From contig NZ_FO538765.1 in assembly GCF_000968135.1 (NCBI RefSeq), positions 3,920,501-3,984,500 on the forward strand: a DNA stretch of 64,000 nucleotides. Reading direction: 5' to 3'. Source of the DNA: Magnetospira sp. QH-2 (GTDB lineage Bacteria > Pseudomonadota > Alphaproteobacteria > Rhodospirillales > Magnetospiraceae). A model generated the notes under the pieces. It searched no databases, had not been told where the DNA came from, and saw only the letters and a program-made list of their open reading frames with translations. Made by a program: the position numbers and the translations under genes. Positions 19,065 to 27,599 of this stretch are shown here, in pieces (the first letter of the stretch is position 1; each line of letters begins with the position of its first letter).

Positions 19065-19871
19065 ATGACTCAAGAAACCCCCACCCAGGATCCGAAACCC
19101 GAAGAGACCGTCGAGGCGCCCGAGGCCCCAGAGGCAGAGGCATCCGAAGAGGTCGTGGCAGCTTCCGCAGAGGCGCCCGAAACAGAACCTGAGCCCGAAC
19201 CGGCTGTTGACGAAGTCGCCGAGGTCCCCGCCGACGAAGCCCCCATTGATTTCGCCGGCGCCGTCACCGGCCGGGTCGCCGAGCTGGAAGCCCAGAACAA
19301 GGAACTGGACGACAAATGGCGTCGCGCCGCCGCCGAGATGGAAAATGTCCGCCGCCGCGCCGACATCCAGATCGAGCAGGGCCGCAAGTACGCCATCGCT
19401 GACTTTGCCAAGGCCATGTTGGGGGTCGCCGACAACCTGCAACGGGCGCTGGATCATGTGCCCGAGGAGGCCCGCGCCAACGACGAGGCGGTCAAGGCCC
19501 TTTATGAAGGCGTTGAGATGACCGGCAAGGCCCTGGTGCAGGCCATGGAGAAATTCGGCGTCACCCCGGTTGCCGATCAGGGCCAGCGCTTCGACCCCAA
19601 GATCCACGAGGCCATGTACGAAGTGCCTCTGCCCGACCAGCCCGCGGGCATGGTGGTGCAAGTGTTGGAGAAAGGCTACATGATCGCCGACCGCCTGCTC
19701 CGCCCGGCCCGGGTCGGCGTCTCCAAGGGCGGCCCGAAGCCGGAAGCCGTGCCGACCCCGGTCGACAGTGCCGCCGATGAGGCCCCCACCGAGGGCGCGG
19801 GTGCCTACGACAAGGCCCAGGACGCCGCTACCCGCCCGGAAGCGGGCAGCCAGCTGAACGAGGAGCTTTAA
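19065..19871 (+). CDS. grpE: Nucleotide exchange factor GrpE
   Basis: 268 residues. An acidic, Pro/Glu-rich disordered N-terminus (to about 65) precedes the long coiled coil (VAELEAQNKELDDKWRRAAAEMENVRRRAD) and the C-terminal beta-wing (HEAMYEVPLPDQPAGMVVQVLEKGY). It releases ADP from DnaK. The start at MTQETPTQ has GGAG ten bases upstream; an ATG overlapping the hrcA stop at 19047 is an in-frame alternative. Longer than typical because of the acidic N- and C-terminal tails. Confidence 0.95.
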   Translation: MTQETPTQDPKPEETVEAPEAPEAEASEEVVAASAEAPETEPEPEPAVDEVAEVPADEAPIDFAGAVTGRVAELEAQNKELDDKWRRAAAEMENVRRRADIQIEQGRKYAIADFAKAMLGVADNLQRALDHVPEEARANDEAVKALYEGVEMTGKALVQAMEKFGVTPVADQGQRFDPKIHEAMYEVPLPDQPAGMVVQVLEKGYMIADRLLRPARVGVSKGGPKPEAVPTPVDSAADEAPTEGAGAYDKAQDAATRPEAGSQLNEEL

Positions 19872-20130
19872 GAGTCGTCTGTGGTTGCCGCGGTTGATGC
19901 AAGAAGATTCTGATTGTCCGAGCGAGTGATCGAGTGCGGTCCTCTGTAAGGCCTTTGAACACGGCGTTTCCTTAAAGCCGCCGGCCGGTATGGTGATCCG
20001 CGGATCGGGTCCAAAACTGATTCTCGAGCTCGCTGGCTCTGGACTCTTAACGGGTTTTCCCGATCCCGATCTGGTCGATCCTGTTGCCCATTCCAATCGT
20101 TGCCTTCTCACACCTCCCCGTTTTCCAACG
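19872..20130. other. Gap without a recognised gene
   Basis: 259 bases after grpE. No coding signature is seen. It may hold the outer, noncoding end of the decayed IS110-type element whose transposase fragment begins at 20131. Confidence 0.4.
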
Positions 20131-20450
20131 TCAGACCGTCACGGCCTGTGCAGGAATCCGGTAGTCTTCGTTCTTCATCAGCATGGCCCAGATGGTTCGC
20201 GCCATTTTGTTGGCAAGGGCGATGGCGACCAGCATTCTCGGCTTGCGCGCCAGCATCCGCGACAGCCAGGACCCCTCCGGGATCGTTCGTCGTCCCAGCC
20301 AGTTGAGGCGTGACATCGCCCCGACGATCAGAAGCCTGCGGATATCGGACTGTCCCGCCTTGGAGACACGCCCCAGCCGGGCCATTCCGCCCGAAGAAAA
20401 CTGGCGCGGGACGAGGCCGAGCCAGGCGGCGAAATCGCGGCCATTGATTC
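20131..20450 (-). pseudogene. C-terminal fragment of an IS110/IS116/IS902 transposase
   Basis: The reading frame encodes FAAWLGLVPRQFSSGG, LGRVSKAGQSDIRRLL and IALANKMARTIWAMLMKN, the Transposase_20 C-terminal domain of IS110 enzymes. The upstream (N-terminal) part is missing: the frame is cut at 20451 by a small inverted-repeat element. It differs in sequence from the intact IS110 next door, so it is an older, separate insertion. Confidence 0.8.
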
Positions 20451-20588
20451 AAAAGTATTCCTTTGATCTCAGGGCGTATATTTCCGCTCTGGCGGCGTCA
20501 AGACCTCCTAACGGGGCGCCGCCCCGTATCGTCGGCCTTTCCTGGCCAGATCAAAAATCTACTGCCTTGATATCTAGAGGATACTTTT
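20451..20588. mobile_element. 138-bp MITE-like element with ~26-bp imperfect inverted ends
   Basis: The left end AAAAGTATTCCTTTGATCTC and the complement of the right end, AAAAGTATCCTCTAGATATC, match over about 20 of 26 positions. It interrupts the transposase fragment to its left. No coding capacity. The target duplication is not clear. Confidence 0.55.
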
Positions 20589-20609
20589 AAATTCGCCTCT
20601 AACAGGCTG

Positions 20610-20757
20610 CTGAAAAAGTGTTGTCCGACGGCCCGCCTCGCCCTTCGTCCCTCGACAAGCTCGGGATGAGGAAGCTCTGGGTGAGGCTATTCAAAGGCCC
20701 TCATGCTGAGCTTGTCGAAGCATGTCTCGCCACAGGCTCGAAATCGGATTTTTTCAG
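20610..20757. repeat. ~148-bp REP-containing segment, inverted relative to the other IS copy
   Basis: Runs between CTGAAAAA and TTTTTCAG. Its sequence matches the reverse complement of 62350-62488, while the flanks on both sides match in direct orientation. It holds two REP-like cores. Confidence 0.75.
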
Positions 20758-20789
20758 ATGGCGGTAATCGAGCAGTCAGGGATTGCCTA

Positions 20790-20890
20790 GATCACGTCGT
20801 GTTTGATCGGATTCGATCAAACATGAAAAACGTGATCGATTCCAATAAGGTCGCGCGTGTCTAGCGGGTCCGATTGGACCCGACACGCGC
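20790..20890 (-). mobile_element. 101-bp bi-palindromic TA-flanked element, copy B
   Basis: Inserted inside the left end of IS110 copy 1, in reverse orientation relative to copy A. TA lies at 20788-20789 and again at 20891-20892. The second IS110 copy has the uninterrupted sequence with a single TA at 62519-62520, which shows both the exact element ends and a TA duplication. Confidence 0.9.
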
Positions 20891-20971
20891 TAGACAGTCA
20901 GCTGGTCTCCACACTCGGTCTTGATCAAGGATCCGGGTCAATTCCTGGACATGGAACAGAGGAGACCAGCC

Positions 20972-22003
20972 ATGGAGTATTTTGTTGGAATGGACGTATC
21001 GATGGCAAGCATTTCGATCTGTGAGATTGATGCAAAGGGAACCGTCATTCGCGAAGGCAAGGTGTCAAGCACACCCGAGGCGGTCGCCACTTGGCTCGAG
21101 GAAAGCGGGCGTGGCTTTGCGCGAATTGGGTTGGAAGCTGGCCCTCTGGCGCCTTGGCTGTACGCAGGACTGTCCAGTCGGGGCCTCCCTGTGATTTGTA
21201 TCGAGACCCGGCAAATGAAGGCCTTTGCCAGCGCCAGCCCAGTCAAGACGGACCGTCGCGACGCCCGCTTGATCAGCCAGGCGATGCGGACCGGTTTGTA
21301 CCGCGCGACCCACGTCAAGACCGCGCGCAGTCAGGAGCTCCGGATGGTGCTGACCCATCGGGAGACCCTGGTTCATCAGGTCCGTCAGTTGTCCAATACG
21401 GTACGAGGAACATTGAAAGCTTTCGGCCTCAAGGTCGGTATGGCGCGCGGACGCCTTTTCGCGGCGCGGGTTCGGGAATTGACGGCTGATAACCCGCACC
21501 TCAGCGCAGCCGCCGAGCCGCTCTTGCTTGCGCGCCAAGCCTTGCTCGAACAACTCGACAAGCTCGACCGGCAGGTTCATGCCGCTGCGCGCGATGATAG
21601 CGTTTGCCGGCGCCTGATGACCGTTCCCGGCGTCGGCCCGGTTACCGCCCTCGCTTTCAGGACAGGACTCGACGTGCCGGAACGGTTTCAAAAGTCGGTC
21701 ATGGTCGGCGCCCACTTCGGGCTTGTCCCACGCAGATACGCCTCGGGAGAGCAGGACCGAAGCGGCCCCATCAGCAAGTGCGGAGATGCCATGGTTCGTT
21801 GGCTTTTGTTCGAGGCCGCCAATGCACTTCTCACTCGAACCCGCCGTTGGTCCTGGCTCAAACACTGGGGGCTCGCGGTCGCCAAAAGGCGCGGGATGAA
21901 ACGCGCCAAGGTAGCCGTTGCCCGGCGTCTCGCCGTAATCATGCATCGCATGTGGATCGACGGCACGGACTTCCAGTACCGCAAGGAGGAGACCGCCATC
22001 TAA
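20972..22003 (+). CDS. IS110 family transposase (DEDD)
   Basis: 343 residues from MEYFVGMDVS, with GAGGAGACC upstream. The N-terminal RuvC-like DEDD domain has Asp8, Glu55, Asp94 and Asp97 (VKTDRRDA). After a coiled coil, the C-terminal Transposase_20 domain has MTVPGVGPVTALAF and the conserved Ser in RSGPISKCGDAMVR. It looks intact and is identical to the protein at 62600-63631. A longer in-frame TTG start (20921) is less likely. Confidence 0.93.
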   Translation: MEYFVGMDVSMASISICEIDAKGTVIREGKVSSTPEAVATWLEESGRGFARIGLEAGPLAPWLYAGLSSRGLPVICIETRQMKAFASASPVKTDRRDARLISQAMRTGLYRATHVKTARSQELRMVLTHRETLVHQVRQLSNTVRGTLKAFGLKVGMARGRLFAARVRELTADNPHLSAAAEPLLLARQALLEQLDKLDRQVHAAARDDSVCRRLMTVPGVGPVTALAFRTGLDVPERFQKSVMVGAHFGLVPRRYASGEQDRSGPISKCGDAMVRWLLFEAANALLTRTRRWSWLKHWGLAVAKRRGMKRAKVAVARRLAVIMHRMWIDGTDFQYRKEETAI

Positions 22004-22247
22004 ACACAACGAAAACCGAGACCGCCTGAAGGGCGGCCAGGACGCGTGGCGACGCGCGGGGCTCGGATGACAGCGCGCAGGCTGCAGTGGCGTAAGACCA
22101 CGCTTTTCAGATTGCTGCACCCGATCCCCCTTGATCCCCATCATGCGGCGACGACGTCGACCGCGGACAGAAGCAAAGGGCGCCACATAACCCAGGTTCA
22201 AACCGACGGCTTGGAAATCAGCTTGACTCAAATGACTCGATTACAGA
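22004..22247 (+). ncRNA. Candidate bridge-RNA region of IS110 copy 1
   Basis: 244 noncoding bases between the transposase stop and the right inverted end, conserved with copy 2 almost base for base. GC-rich inverted segments around 22020-22110 could fold. In IS110-family elements a structured RNA from the noncoding end guides recombination; in IS1111-type elements it lies downstream of the gene. The RNA itself is inferred, not shown. Confidence 0.4.
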
Positions 22248-22259
22248 AGCAGCCTGTTA

Positions 22260-22642
22260 AGAGCTTGCAGCCCGTCGATGTTGGCGCCCAGCTGGCGTCG
22301 GCCATCGGCCCGCATGGGGCCGCCGAGACCGATCCCGACGGGGGTTACCGAGACCATGATCGCCGCCGCCTCGGCCTGGGTCTCCGACAGGCCGTGGTGA
22401 TCCATCACCCGCTGCTTGAAGTCCTTTTCCCAGGCGATCTTCTCCGGATCGGCATGGGTCTCGCGGGCCTGCCGCACCGCCTCCAGGGATTGTCGTAGGT
22501 GCCGGGGATCTTCCGCCCGCGCCGCTTCGTTGCTGTTGGGGCTGGCGGTCTCCCCACCACCCGCGCGATGCTCCCAATAGGCCTGGTTGGCCACCCGCTC
22601 GACCTCGGGAAAGGATTGGTAGGCCTGGGGGTCGAAGGCCAT
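22260..22642 (-). pseudogene. Toxin cassette D, N-terminal module cut by IS110
   Basis: 127 codons from MAFDPQAYQSFPEVERVAN to LQAL, where the frame runs into the IS110 right end. It is a distant paralogue of the shared head module of cassettes A-C: a helical, Ala/Arg-rich segment with a comparable YWEHRAGG and HHGL pattern. The C-terminal toxin part is lost or lies beyond the IS. A GGTTACGGTGAC microrepeat precedes it, as in the other cassettes. Confidence 0.6.
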
Positions 22643-22724
22643 GCCTGGTGGCTGAAGTGACCGCGAAGGAGGTGCAGTGGAGATAATTAGTGGAGTGTCA
22701 CCGTAACCACATAACCAGGATGAC

Positions 22725-23216
22725 CTAGAATTTCTTGTAAACGCCCTCAATGTCTTCGCAATGGGCGGATCGGCCTGTAAGCACACCATCTTTCCATCTC
22801 GTCAGTCCAGGCGGCTTTCCTCTCAGGGCGAACAGGGCTTTTTCGGTAGCCGATGCTATTGTTTGCCGCCCTTGATCTTTCGGTGCAATAAGAATGGGTG
22901 GCAAACTGGAATTCTCAGGCCCACCCCAAATTCTACGAGACAGATTCGTTTTCAACGTAACGCCCCAAACTGCCAATTCATGAGCAACTTCTACCAAGAA
23001 CTCGTCAGTAATCTCGATATCTCCCCTGACCGGTCGATGGTCTTCCCAGTCATTGTCTGGATTGCAAAACGGCTGGAAAGGAATCGAAGGAGTTTCCCAG
23101 TACAGGCGGTCCCGGTAATAGAGATTGCCGATCAGGGCGATGAACAGCGCCGTCCAGAGCACCGGGTGACCCGCCTTACGCATGAGACCAAAAAGTTTCC
23201 GAACCATGCTCTTCAT
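22725..23216 (-). CDS. Putative membrane-anchored immunity protein of cassette C
   Basis: 163 residues. One N-terminal transmembrane helix (about residues 17-33, HPVLWTALFIALIGNLYY) is followed by a soluble domain that would face the periplasm. No family recognised. It begins 23 bases after the cassette C toxin, with AAGGAAAGG directly before the ATG, in the position held by immunity genes in the neighbouring cassettes. Codon use is less GC-rich than the housekeeping genes. Assignment as immunity is by position only. Confidence 0.6.
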   Translation of the reverse strand: MKSMVRKLFGLMRKAGHPVLWTALFIALIGNLYYRDRLYWETPSIPFQPFCNPDNDWEDHRPVRGDIEITDEFLVEVAHELAVWGVTLKTNLSRRIWGGPENSSLPPILIAPKDQGRQTIASATEKALFALRGKPPGLTRWKDGVLTGRSAHCEDIEGVYKKF

Positions 23217-23238
23217 TCCTTTCCTTGCCGACTGACGC

Positions 23239-24563
23239 TTAAGGTCCCGGAGAGGACTGCCCAGGTGTCCACGTCAGGCTGGGCTTGCCCAGTCCCCCTC
23301 CAGGGTTTAGGGGAATGGTGCCACTCACCGTGCCGGTCCAATCGCCGACCATCTTGAAGTCCTTGGCCGATCCCAGGGTCTTAAGCTGCTGCATCTGCTC
23401 TCCGGTCACTAACCCACCAAAGAAACGCGTATTCTTATGCCAGTCATAGTCGTCAAACCAGTGATAATCCTGCTGGGCCGGTGACATGCAACTGGGTTTC
23501 CCTGGCGTGTGACGGTCACTTCACCTGTCGTTTGCAGGTTGCTTTTTCCGCTGGCGAAATGGAGATCACTGATGCCATCGGCATCGATTTCGTCAAGGGT
23601 TTTGCCGATGGGAATGGTGACCGACTGGCCATCCTTCAAACTGGAAAGCTGCTGATTCACAGCGGGATCGGAAATCAGTTCGGATCCAATAGCCGTATGA
23701 TTTGTGTCTTCCGCTTCGGTGATTTCCTTGTTGCTCCGCAACCACTCAGTCGGCATTTGCAGATCCTGGCCGCTACCTTCATTGTAGTGCTTGAGGGCGC
23801 GCGCCGACTGTTCCATACCCACCGCTCTGCCCCCATGTTCGAGGAGCCAGGCCTTGTGCTCCGTGGCAATCGGGACCCGTTGTTTTTTGTGAGTGTGTTG
23901 TTGATCTTGAAGGCCTCTTTCGTCCATCCGTGCCAGGTAGGCATGTAGATCTCTTTGCACGGCGGATGAATTCGATTGCATGGGGAAGCGGTCTTGGTAG
24001 GTAGCCGGTTCCCCCGATCCGCCAAGGGCCCCATCATCCCCGATCATGCCGCCGGTGGGTTCCCCATCGCGGGAGGTCGGCTGGCTAACATTGGTTCGTC
24101 TGTCGCTGGCCTTGTGCAGATTCGGGGTCTGGTTGGGATTGGCGATGCGTCGCCCCTGGGCATCATACCGATTGCCCTGCTCATCCATGGAGACCCCTTG
24201 GGCCGGTTCCCGCAGCCCATAGTGCGCCTCGACCATGCGCACATGGTCCGGATCGGCATCGGGCCCGAGGCGCTTGATCACATCATCGGCGCGCTGGCGG
24301 TTGATCCGGGCGTCTTCCGAACGGGCGCTGTCGGCGCCGAAGGGAGCATGGCCCGTGGCATGGCCCGTGGGCGCGCCGACTTCGCTGTTGAGCTTGTAAA
24401 ACGCGGTGGTTTCGGTCTGGATATCCTCGTTGGTCCAGTAGTCCTCGGCCCAATGGAGGCGGCGCTGATCCGCATGGGTGCGCTCGGCCACCGACTTGTC
24501 GCGGATGGCCTGGATTTCCTCCGGCTTGGGCGGGGTCATGCCATCCCAGGTATCCTCGGGCAT
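23239..24563 (-). pseudogene. Toxin cassette C, frameshifted near its C-terminus
   Basis: Starts MPEDTWDGM and carries the shared ~150-residue head module (HADQRRLHWAEDYWTNEDIQ, YKLNSEVGAPTGHATGHAP) ending in VSMDEQGNRYDAQGRRI. A unique C-terminal part follows with SNLQTTGEVTVTRQGNP. The frame is lost at about 23490. The continuing sequence in the next frame (SPAQQDYHWFDDYDWHKNTR to GTVSGTIPLNPG) runs to a stop at 23239 and looks like the real C-terminus. The toxin activity is not recognised. No ribosome site lies before the start. Confidence 0.65.
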
Positions 24564-24574
24564 GCACGAGACGG

Positions 24575-24660
24575 GGTTAATTAATACAGCGTCACCGTAA
24601 CCGTCACCGTAACCCTCAGCGTCACCGTAACCACACCGTAACCCAACAGCCATGCGTTCA
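24575..24660. repeat. Cassette leader: TTAATTAA and GGTTACGGTGAC microrepeats (cassette C)
   Basis: Read on the minus strand, four copies of GGTTACGGTGAC (one degenerate) precede TTAATTAACCCCGTCTCGTG and the cassette start. The same arrangement heads cassettes A and B. The remaining stretch up to 24918 shows no gene I can support; an open frame of ~115 codons spans it but has no family resemblance. Confidence 0.7.
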
Positions 24661-24918
24661 CCCGTTGGACGCGTGTTTTGCCCGTGACCTTCGATACGGA
24701 TGTCGTGCCTTTGACCAGTGCACGCGTCGGCAAACCCCAAAAAGACGAAACTTCGTCCGGGTGTGGGCCATAAACACAGAATGAGACGTCTTGTATGGGG
24801 CCATGATGATTGCCATGGTCCCAATCCGCCGTCATCTCGAACGGGAGGTGGCAGTATTTAATGGACTGTCGCCGTAGTTCTGCGTAATTCGTAATTGCGT
24901 AATTGCTATCATGCGACT

Positions 24919-25824
24919 TCAATACCATCCAAGATCATGTCCGTCATGGTAAGTGGGGGTCATGTCCCATTCCGCCCGATACGAGCATATACGATCAAAT
25001 TGTTCGGCACTCAAAAGGGGCTCCGTCGCCCCTTCCTTGCCGATCCAAAGGGCTGAGAACTCTGCCTGGAGATTGTTCGTTTCGAGGTATTCCACCCAAT
25101 CCGGGGGTGGCGGTTTCATATGCTGAAACAATGCATCCAGAGTTACATCCCAATCGGTTGACGTTGTAAGTGTACCGGACTCGATCATCCAAACGGCACG
25201 GTCTCTAGTTAGGCTTAGTACGGAGGATGGTGGCGGCCCATCTCGCCGATTTCTCTTTCCTTTTCGGCGAATGATGTCGGTTGGTTTGAGAATCTTGGTA
25301 GGTTCGCCAATCATTTCAGAGATAGCGGAAAAATTCATGGTCCTGCCTCGAACAATGAAAGAGACCCGAGATATTTCGGCTGAAAAATCGCCTTGATTGA
25401 TGGCGGGAACGTCTTCGTACTCGCCTCCCAGACCCTGGATCGTGGATAGAATTTCCTTTGACGGATGCGGAACGGGGACTCCGTCAGAATGGAGCCAAAA
25501 TCTATAAAATTCGAGCTTTAGATCATATTTGGTTTTTAACTGGTACAGTGTAGCCGAAGGGGGCAATCGTTCTACAAGCACTTGGAAATGCGCTTCATGG
25601 TCTCGTCCCGCATACCACCGACATGATAGTTTGCGGAGTCGACCATAGGCGCCAATAAACTGTACCCCGCAGTCATCGTGCCCGAAAATCCTGGATAGTT
25701 CATCGACCGAGAGCTTGGGCGTGGAAATTTCGCATCCCCAATAGGTCACGAAGCACCCGTCTTGCGAAGGGTGATCTATAAAGGGGAACACCTCGATGGA
25801 TTCCGGTAGTCGATCAGTACTCAT
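24919..25824 (-). CDS. Putative immunity protein of cassette B (DUF4279-like C-terminus)
   Basis: 301 residues from MSTDRLPESIEVF. The ATG lies inside the last codons of the upstream toxin gene (11-base overlap), so the two are translationally coupled. It appears to have two related halves, each with a short beta-strand start (CFVTYWGCEIST and RVSFIVRGRTMN) followed by an LSRIFG or ISEMIGEPTKI helix. The second half resembles DUF4279, with WMIES and DWDVTLDALF. Function as cytosolic antitoxin is inferred from position and coupling. Confidence 0.65.
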   Translation of the reverse strand: MSTDRLPESIEVFPFIDHPSQDGCFVTYWGCEISTPKLSVDELSRIFGHDDCGVQFIGAYGRLRKLSCRWYAGRDHEAHFQVLVERLPPSATLYQLKTKYDLKLEFYRFWLHSDGVPVPHPSKEILSTIQGLGGEYEDVPAINQGDFSAEISRVSFIVRGRTMNFSAISEMIGEPTKILKPTDIIRRKGKRNRRDGPPPSSVLSLTRDRAVWMIESGTLTTSTDWDVTLDALFQHMKPPPPDWVEYLETNNLQAEFSALWIGKEGATEPLLSAEQFDRICSYRAEWDMTPTYHDGHDLGWY

Positions 25825-27304
25825 CAAACACGTTTCCAATATATTCACCGGTTTCATCGTCGATGACATCTCCGTTGTCCTTTACCTCGACATCACCTTT
25901 CATGCTACCTTTAATGGCATGTAGCCGCTTTCCGAATAGTTTTCGTTCCATCCCCAGAGCCTTTGCCCTCGCATCCATTTGTTTCAAGTCATCTTTGCGA
26001 CCCATCTCGACAATCATCATCTGCTCAAGCTCATCAGACTGGTCCGGATTCACGTGAGCCGTAGGCCCTGACTGCTCGGATTGATCGGGATACACGTTGG
26101 TGCCATCGTCTTTCTCAGGCTGGCGGGCCGGATAGGTTTCGATCCCATGGCCTTCGGGCATGGGGGTCGGCTCAAGGCCCGGTGCCGGCGGCATGGGGTC
26201 GGCCATATCCGTGCGGGCCATCTTGCCGTCGAGGTACTTGCCGAGATTGGATTGGGGCATCAGGTCGAACCGAGGATTGCCATCGGCGTCACGGCCGTTG
26301 GGAACCGCGACCATCCCGGTATCGACCCTTTCACCGGTCGCCGGATCTTTTCCATAGACTGGGTTGTACAGATCGCCGGGGCCATGGTCGAAGCTCAGAT
26401 CCTGGCCCCCAACCTGTACGTCGTGCGTCTGCCGCCCTTCGTTGTCCGGAATGACGGCGCCACCAATGGCGCCGCCTGCCCGACCCAGGACTTTGGGAGC
26501 AACTTTCTCGGCGCCCTTGGCCAAGGCGTCTCCGGCACCGGTGCCTTTGCCGGGCGTGACGGTGATGACGCCATTGGATGAAGCCGCATTTCCCGCTGCA
26601 ACACCGTCTGCCGTGGGGACATACTGAGCCTTTTTGATGAGCGGATTATGATCCGGATCGGGCGCAGGGCTGCCGTCTGGATAGGTCCACCGTCCATATT
26701 CGTTCATGGCCGGTTTATGGGTATTTGGCGGCGAAGTCGTCGAGGTGTCTCCGCTATCGCCCTTCCCGCCGTTCGTGTCCATCGGCATGCCGGTGCCGGA
26801 ATCTTCGCCGGGGCGATAGAGAAGGTCTATGGGCGGCGCATTGTCTCGGCCGGGAACATACTCCAGCGTTCTTGCATTATGCATGGAATCGTTCCCGGTA
26901 TTCTGATCAATCAGATTCCCCTGGGCATCATACCAATTGCCCTGCTCGTCCATGGAAATCGCCTGGGCCGGTTCCCCCACCCCATAGTGCGCCTCGACCA
27001 GGCGCACATGGTCCGGATCGGCGTCGGGCCCGAGGCGCTTGATCACATCATTGGCGCGCTGGCGGTTGATCCGGGTGTCTTCCGAACGGGCGCCATCGGC
27101 GCCGAAGGGAGCATAGCCCGTGGCATGACCCGTGGGCGCGCCGACTTCGCTGTTGAGCTTGTAGAACGCGGTGGTTTCGGTCTGGATCTCCTCGTTGGTC
27201 CAGTAATCCTCGGCCCAATGGAGGCGGCGCTGATCCGCATGGGTGCGCTCGGCCACCGGCTTGTCGCGGATGGCTTGGATTTCCTCCGGCTTGAGCGGGG
27301 CCAT
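25814..27304 (-). CDS. Displaced toxin cassette B, unknown C-terminal toxin
   Basis: 496 residues. The shared head module (residues ~1-125) is followed by a unique middle part with IPDNEGRQTHDVQVGGQDLS (~290-310) and a ~75-residue C-terminal domain, RAKALGMERKLFGKRLHAIK then a short DNGDVIDDETGEYIGN strand region. That domain layout recalls small RNase-type toxin tips, but I cannot name the family. The ancestral ATG (as in cassettes A and C) is ATA here, so translation would have to begin 8 codons later at MAPLKPEEI. No ribosome site is visible. Confidence 0.65.
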   Translation of the reverse strand: MAPLKPEEIQAIRDKPVAERTHADQRRLHWAEDYWTNEEIQTETTAFYKLNSEVGAPTGHATGYAPFGADGARSEDTRINRQRANDVIKRLGPDADPDHVRLVEAHYGVGEPAQAISMDEQGNWYDAQGNLIDQNTGNDSMHNARTLEYVPGRDNAPPIDLLYRPGEDSGTGMPMDTNGGKGDSGDTSTTSPPNTHKPAMNEYGRWTYPDGSPAPDPDHNPLIKKAQYVPTADGVAAGNAASSNGVITVTPGKGTGAGDALAKGAEKVAPKVLGRAGGAIGGAVIPDNEGRQTHDVQVGGQDLSFDHGPGDLYNPVYGKDPATGERVDTGMVAVPNGRDADGNPRFDLMPQSNLGKYLDGKMARTDMADPMPPAPGLEPTPMPEGHGIETYPARQPEKDDGTNVYPDQSEQSGPTAHVNPDQSDELEQMMIVEMGRKDDLKQMDARAKALGMERKLFGKRLHAIKGSMKGDVEVKDNGDVIDDETGEYIGNVFDEY

Positions 27305-27329
27305 GCCGTCCCAGGTATCCTCGGGTATG

Positions 27330-27430
27330 CACGAGACGGGGTTAATTAATACAGCGTCACCGTAACCCGGGGGTCACCGAAACCCGGGGTTAATTAATGC
27401 AGCGTCGCCGTAACCCGTATTACCGTAACC
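27330..27430. repeat. Cassette leader repeats (cassette B)
   Basis: Contains the conserved TTAATTAA block and degenerate GGTTACGGTGAC units, with a second TTAATTAA 46 bases further on (27348 and 27394). Separates cassette B from the immunity genes of cassette A. Confidence 0.7.
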
Positions 27431-27599
27431 CTTAGATTGCTTGGGTTTCAGTAGGGGACTTCATCAACATATAGACGGCACTCCCGTCCATACGGTTCAC
27501 TTTCGAGGTCGCAAGGATCCCAGCCAACATCATTTGTCCAAGCAATGATGTGCCAATGGGAATCTTTTTTGCGAAAAAAAACAACCTCCCAGTAGCTAG

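Larger units (their letters stand above)
20600..22259 (+). mobile_element. IS110 family (IS1111-like) insertion sequence, copy 1
   Basis: Bounded by 12-base inverted ends, TAACAGGCTGCT at 20600-20611 and its exact complement at 22248-22259. Contains one transposase gene and about 245 noncoding bases after it. Nearly identical to 62340-63887 except for a 101-bp element inserted at 20790 and an inverted segment near the left end. Short subterminal inverted repeats and a long downstream noncoding end fit the IS1111 branch. The right end cuts a toxin-cassette gene. Confidence 0.85.

Noticed and set aside
20183..20590. Plus-strand 135-codon frame
   Set aside because: It is antisense to the IS110 transposase relic and runs through the miniature element; no protein resemblance.
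21065..22231. 388-codon minus frame opposite the IS110 transposase (also at 62693-63859)
   Set aside because: Exact antisense of the transposase and its noncoding end, duplicated only because the IS is. No ribosome site or known domain.
24581..24928. 115-codon minus frame between cassettes B and C
   Set aside because: It reads through the GGTTACGGTGAC microrepeats, has no clear start signal and no recognisable domain; composition does not separate it from noncoding DNA.
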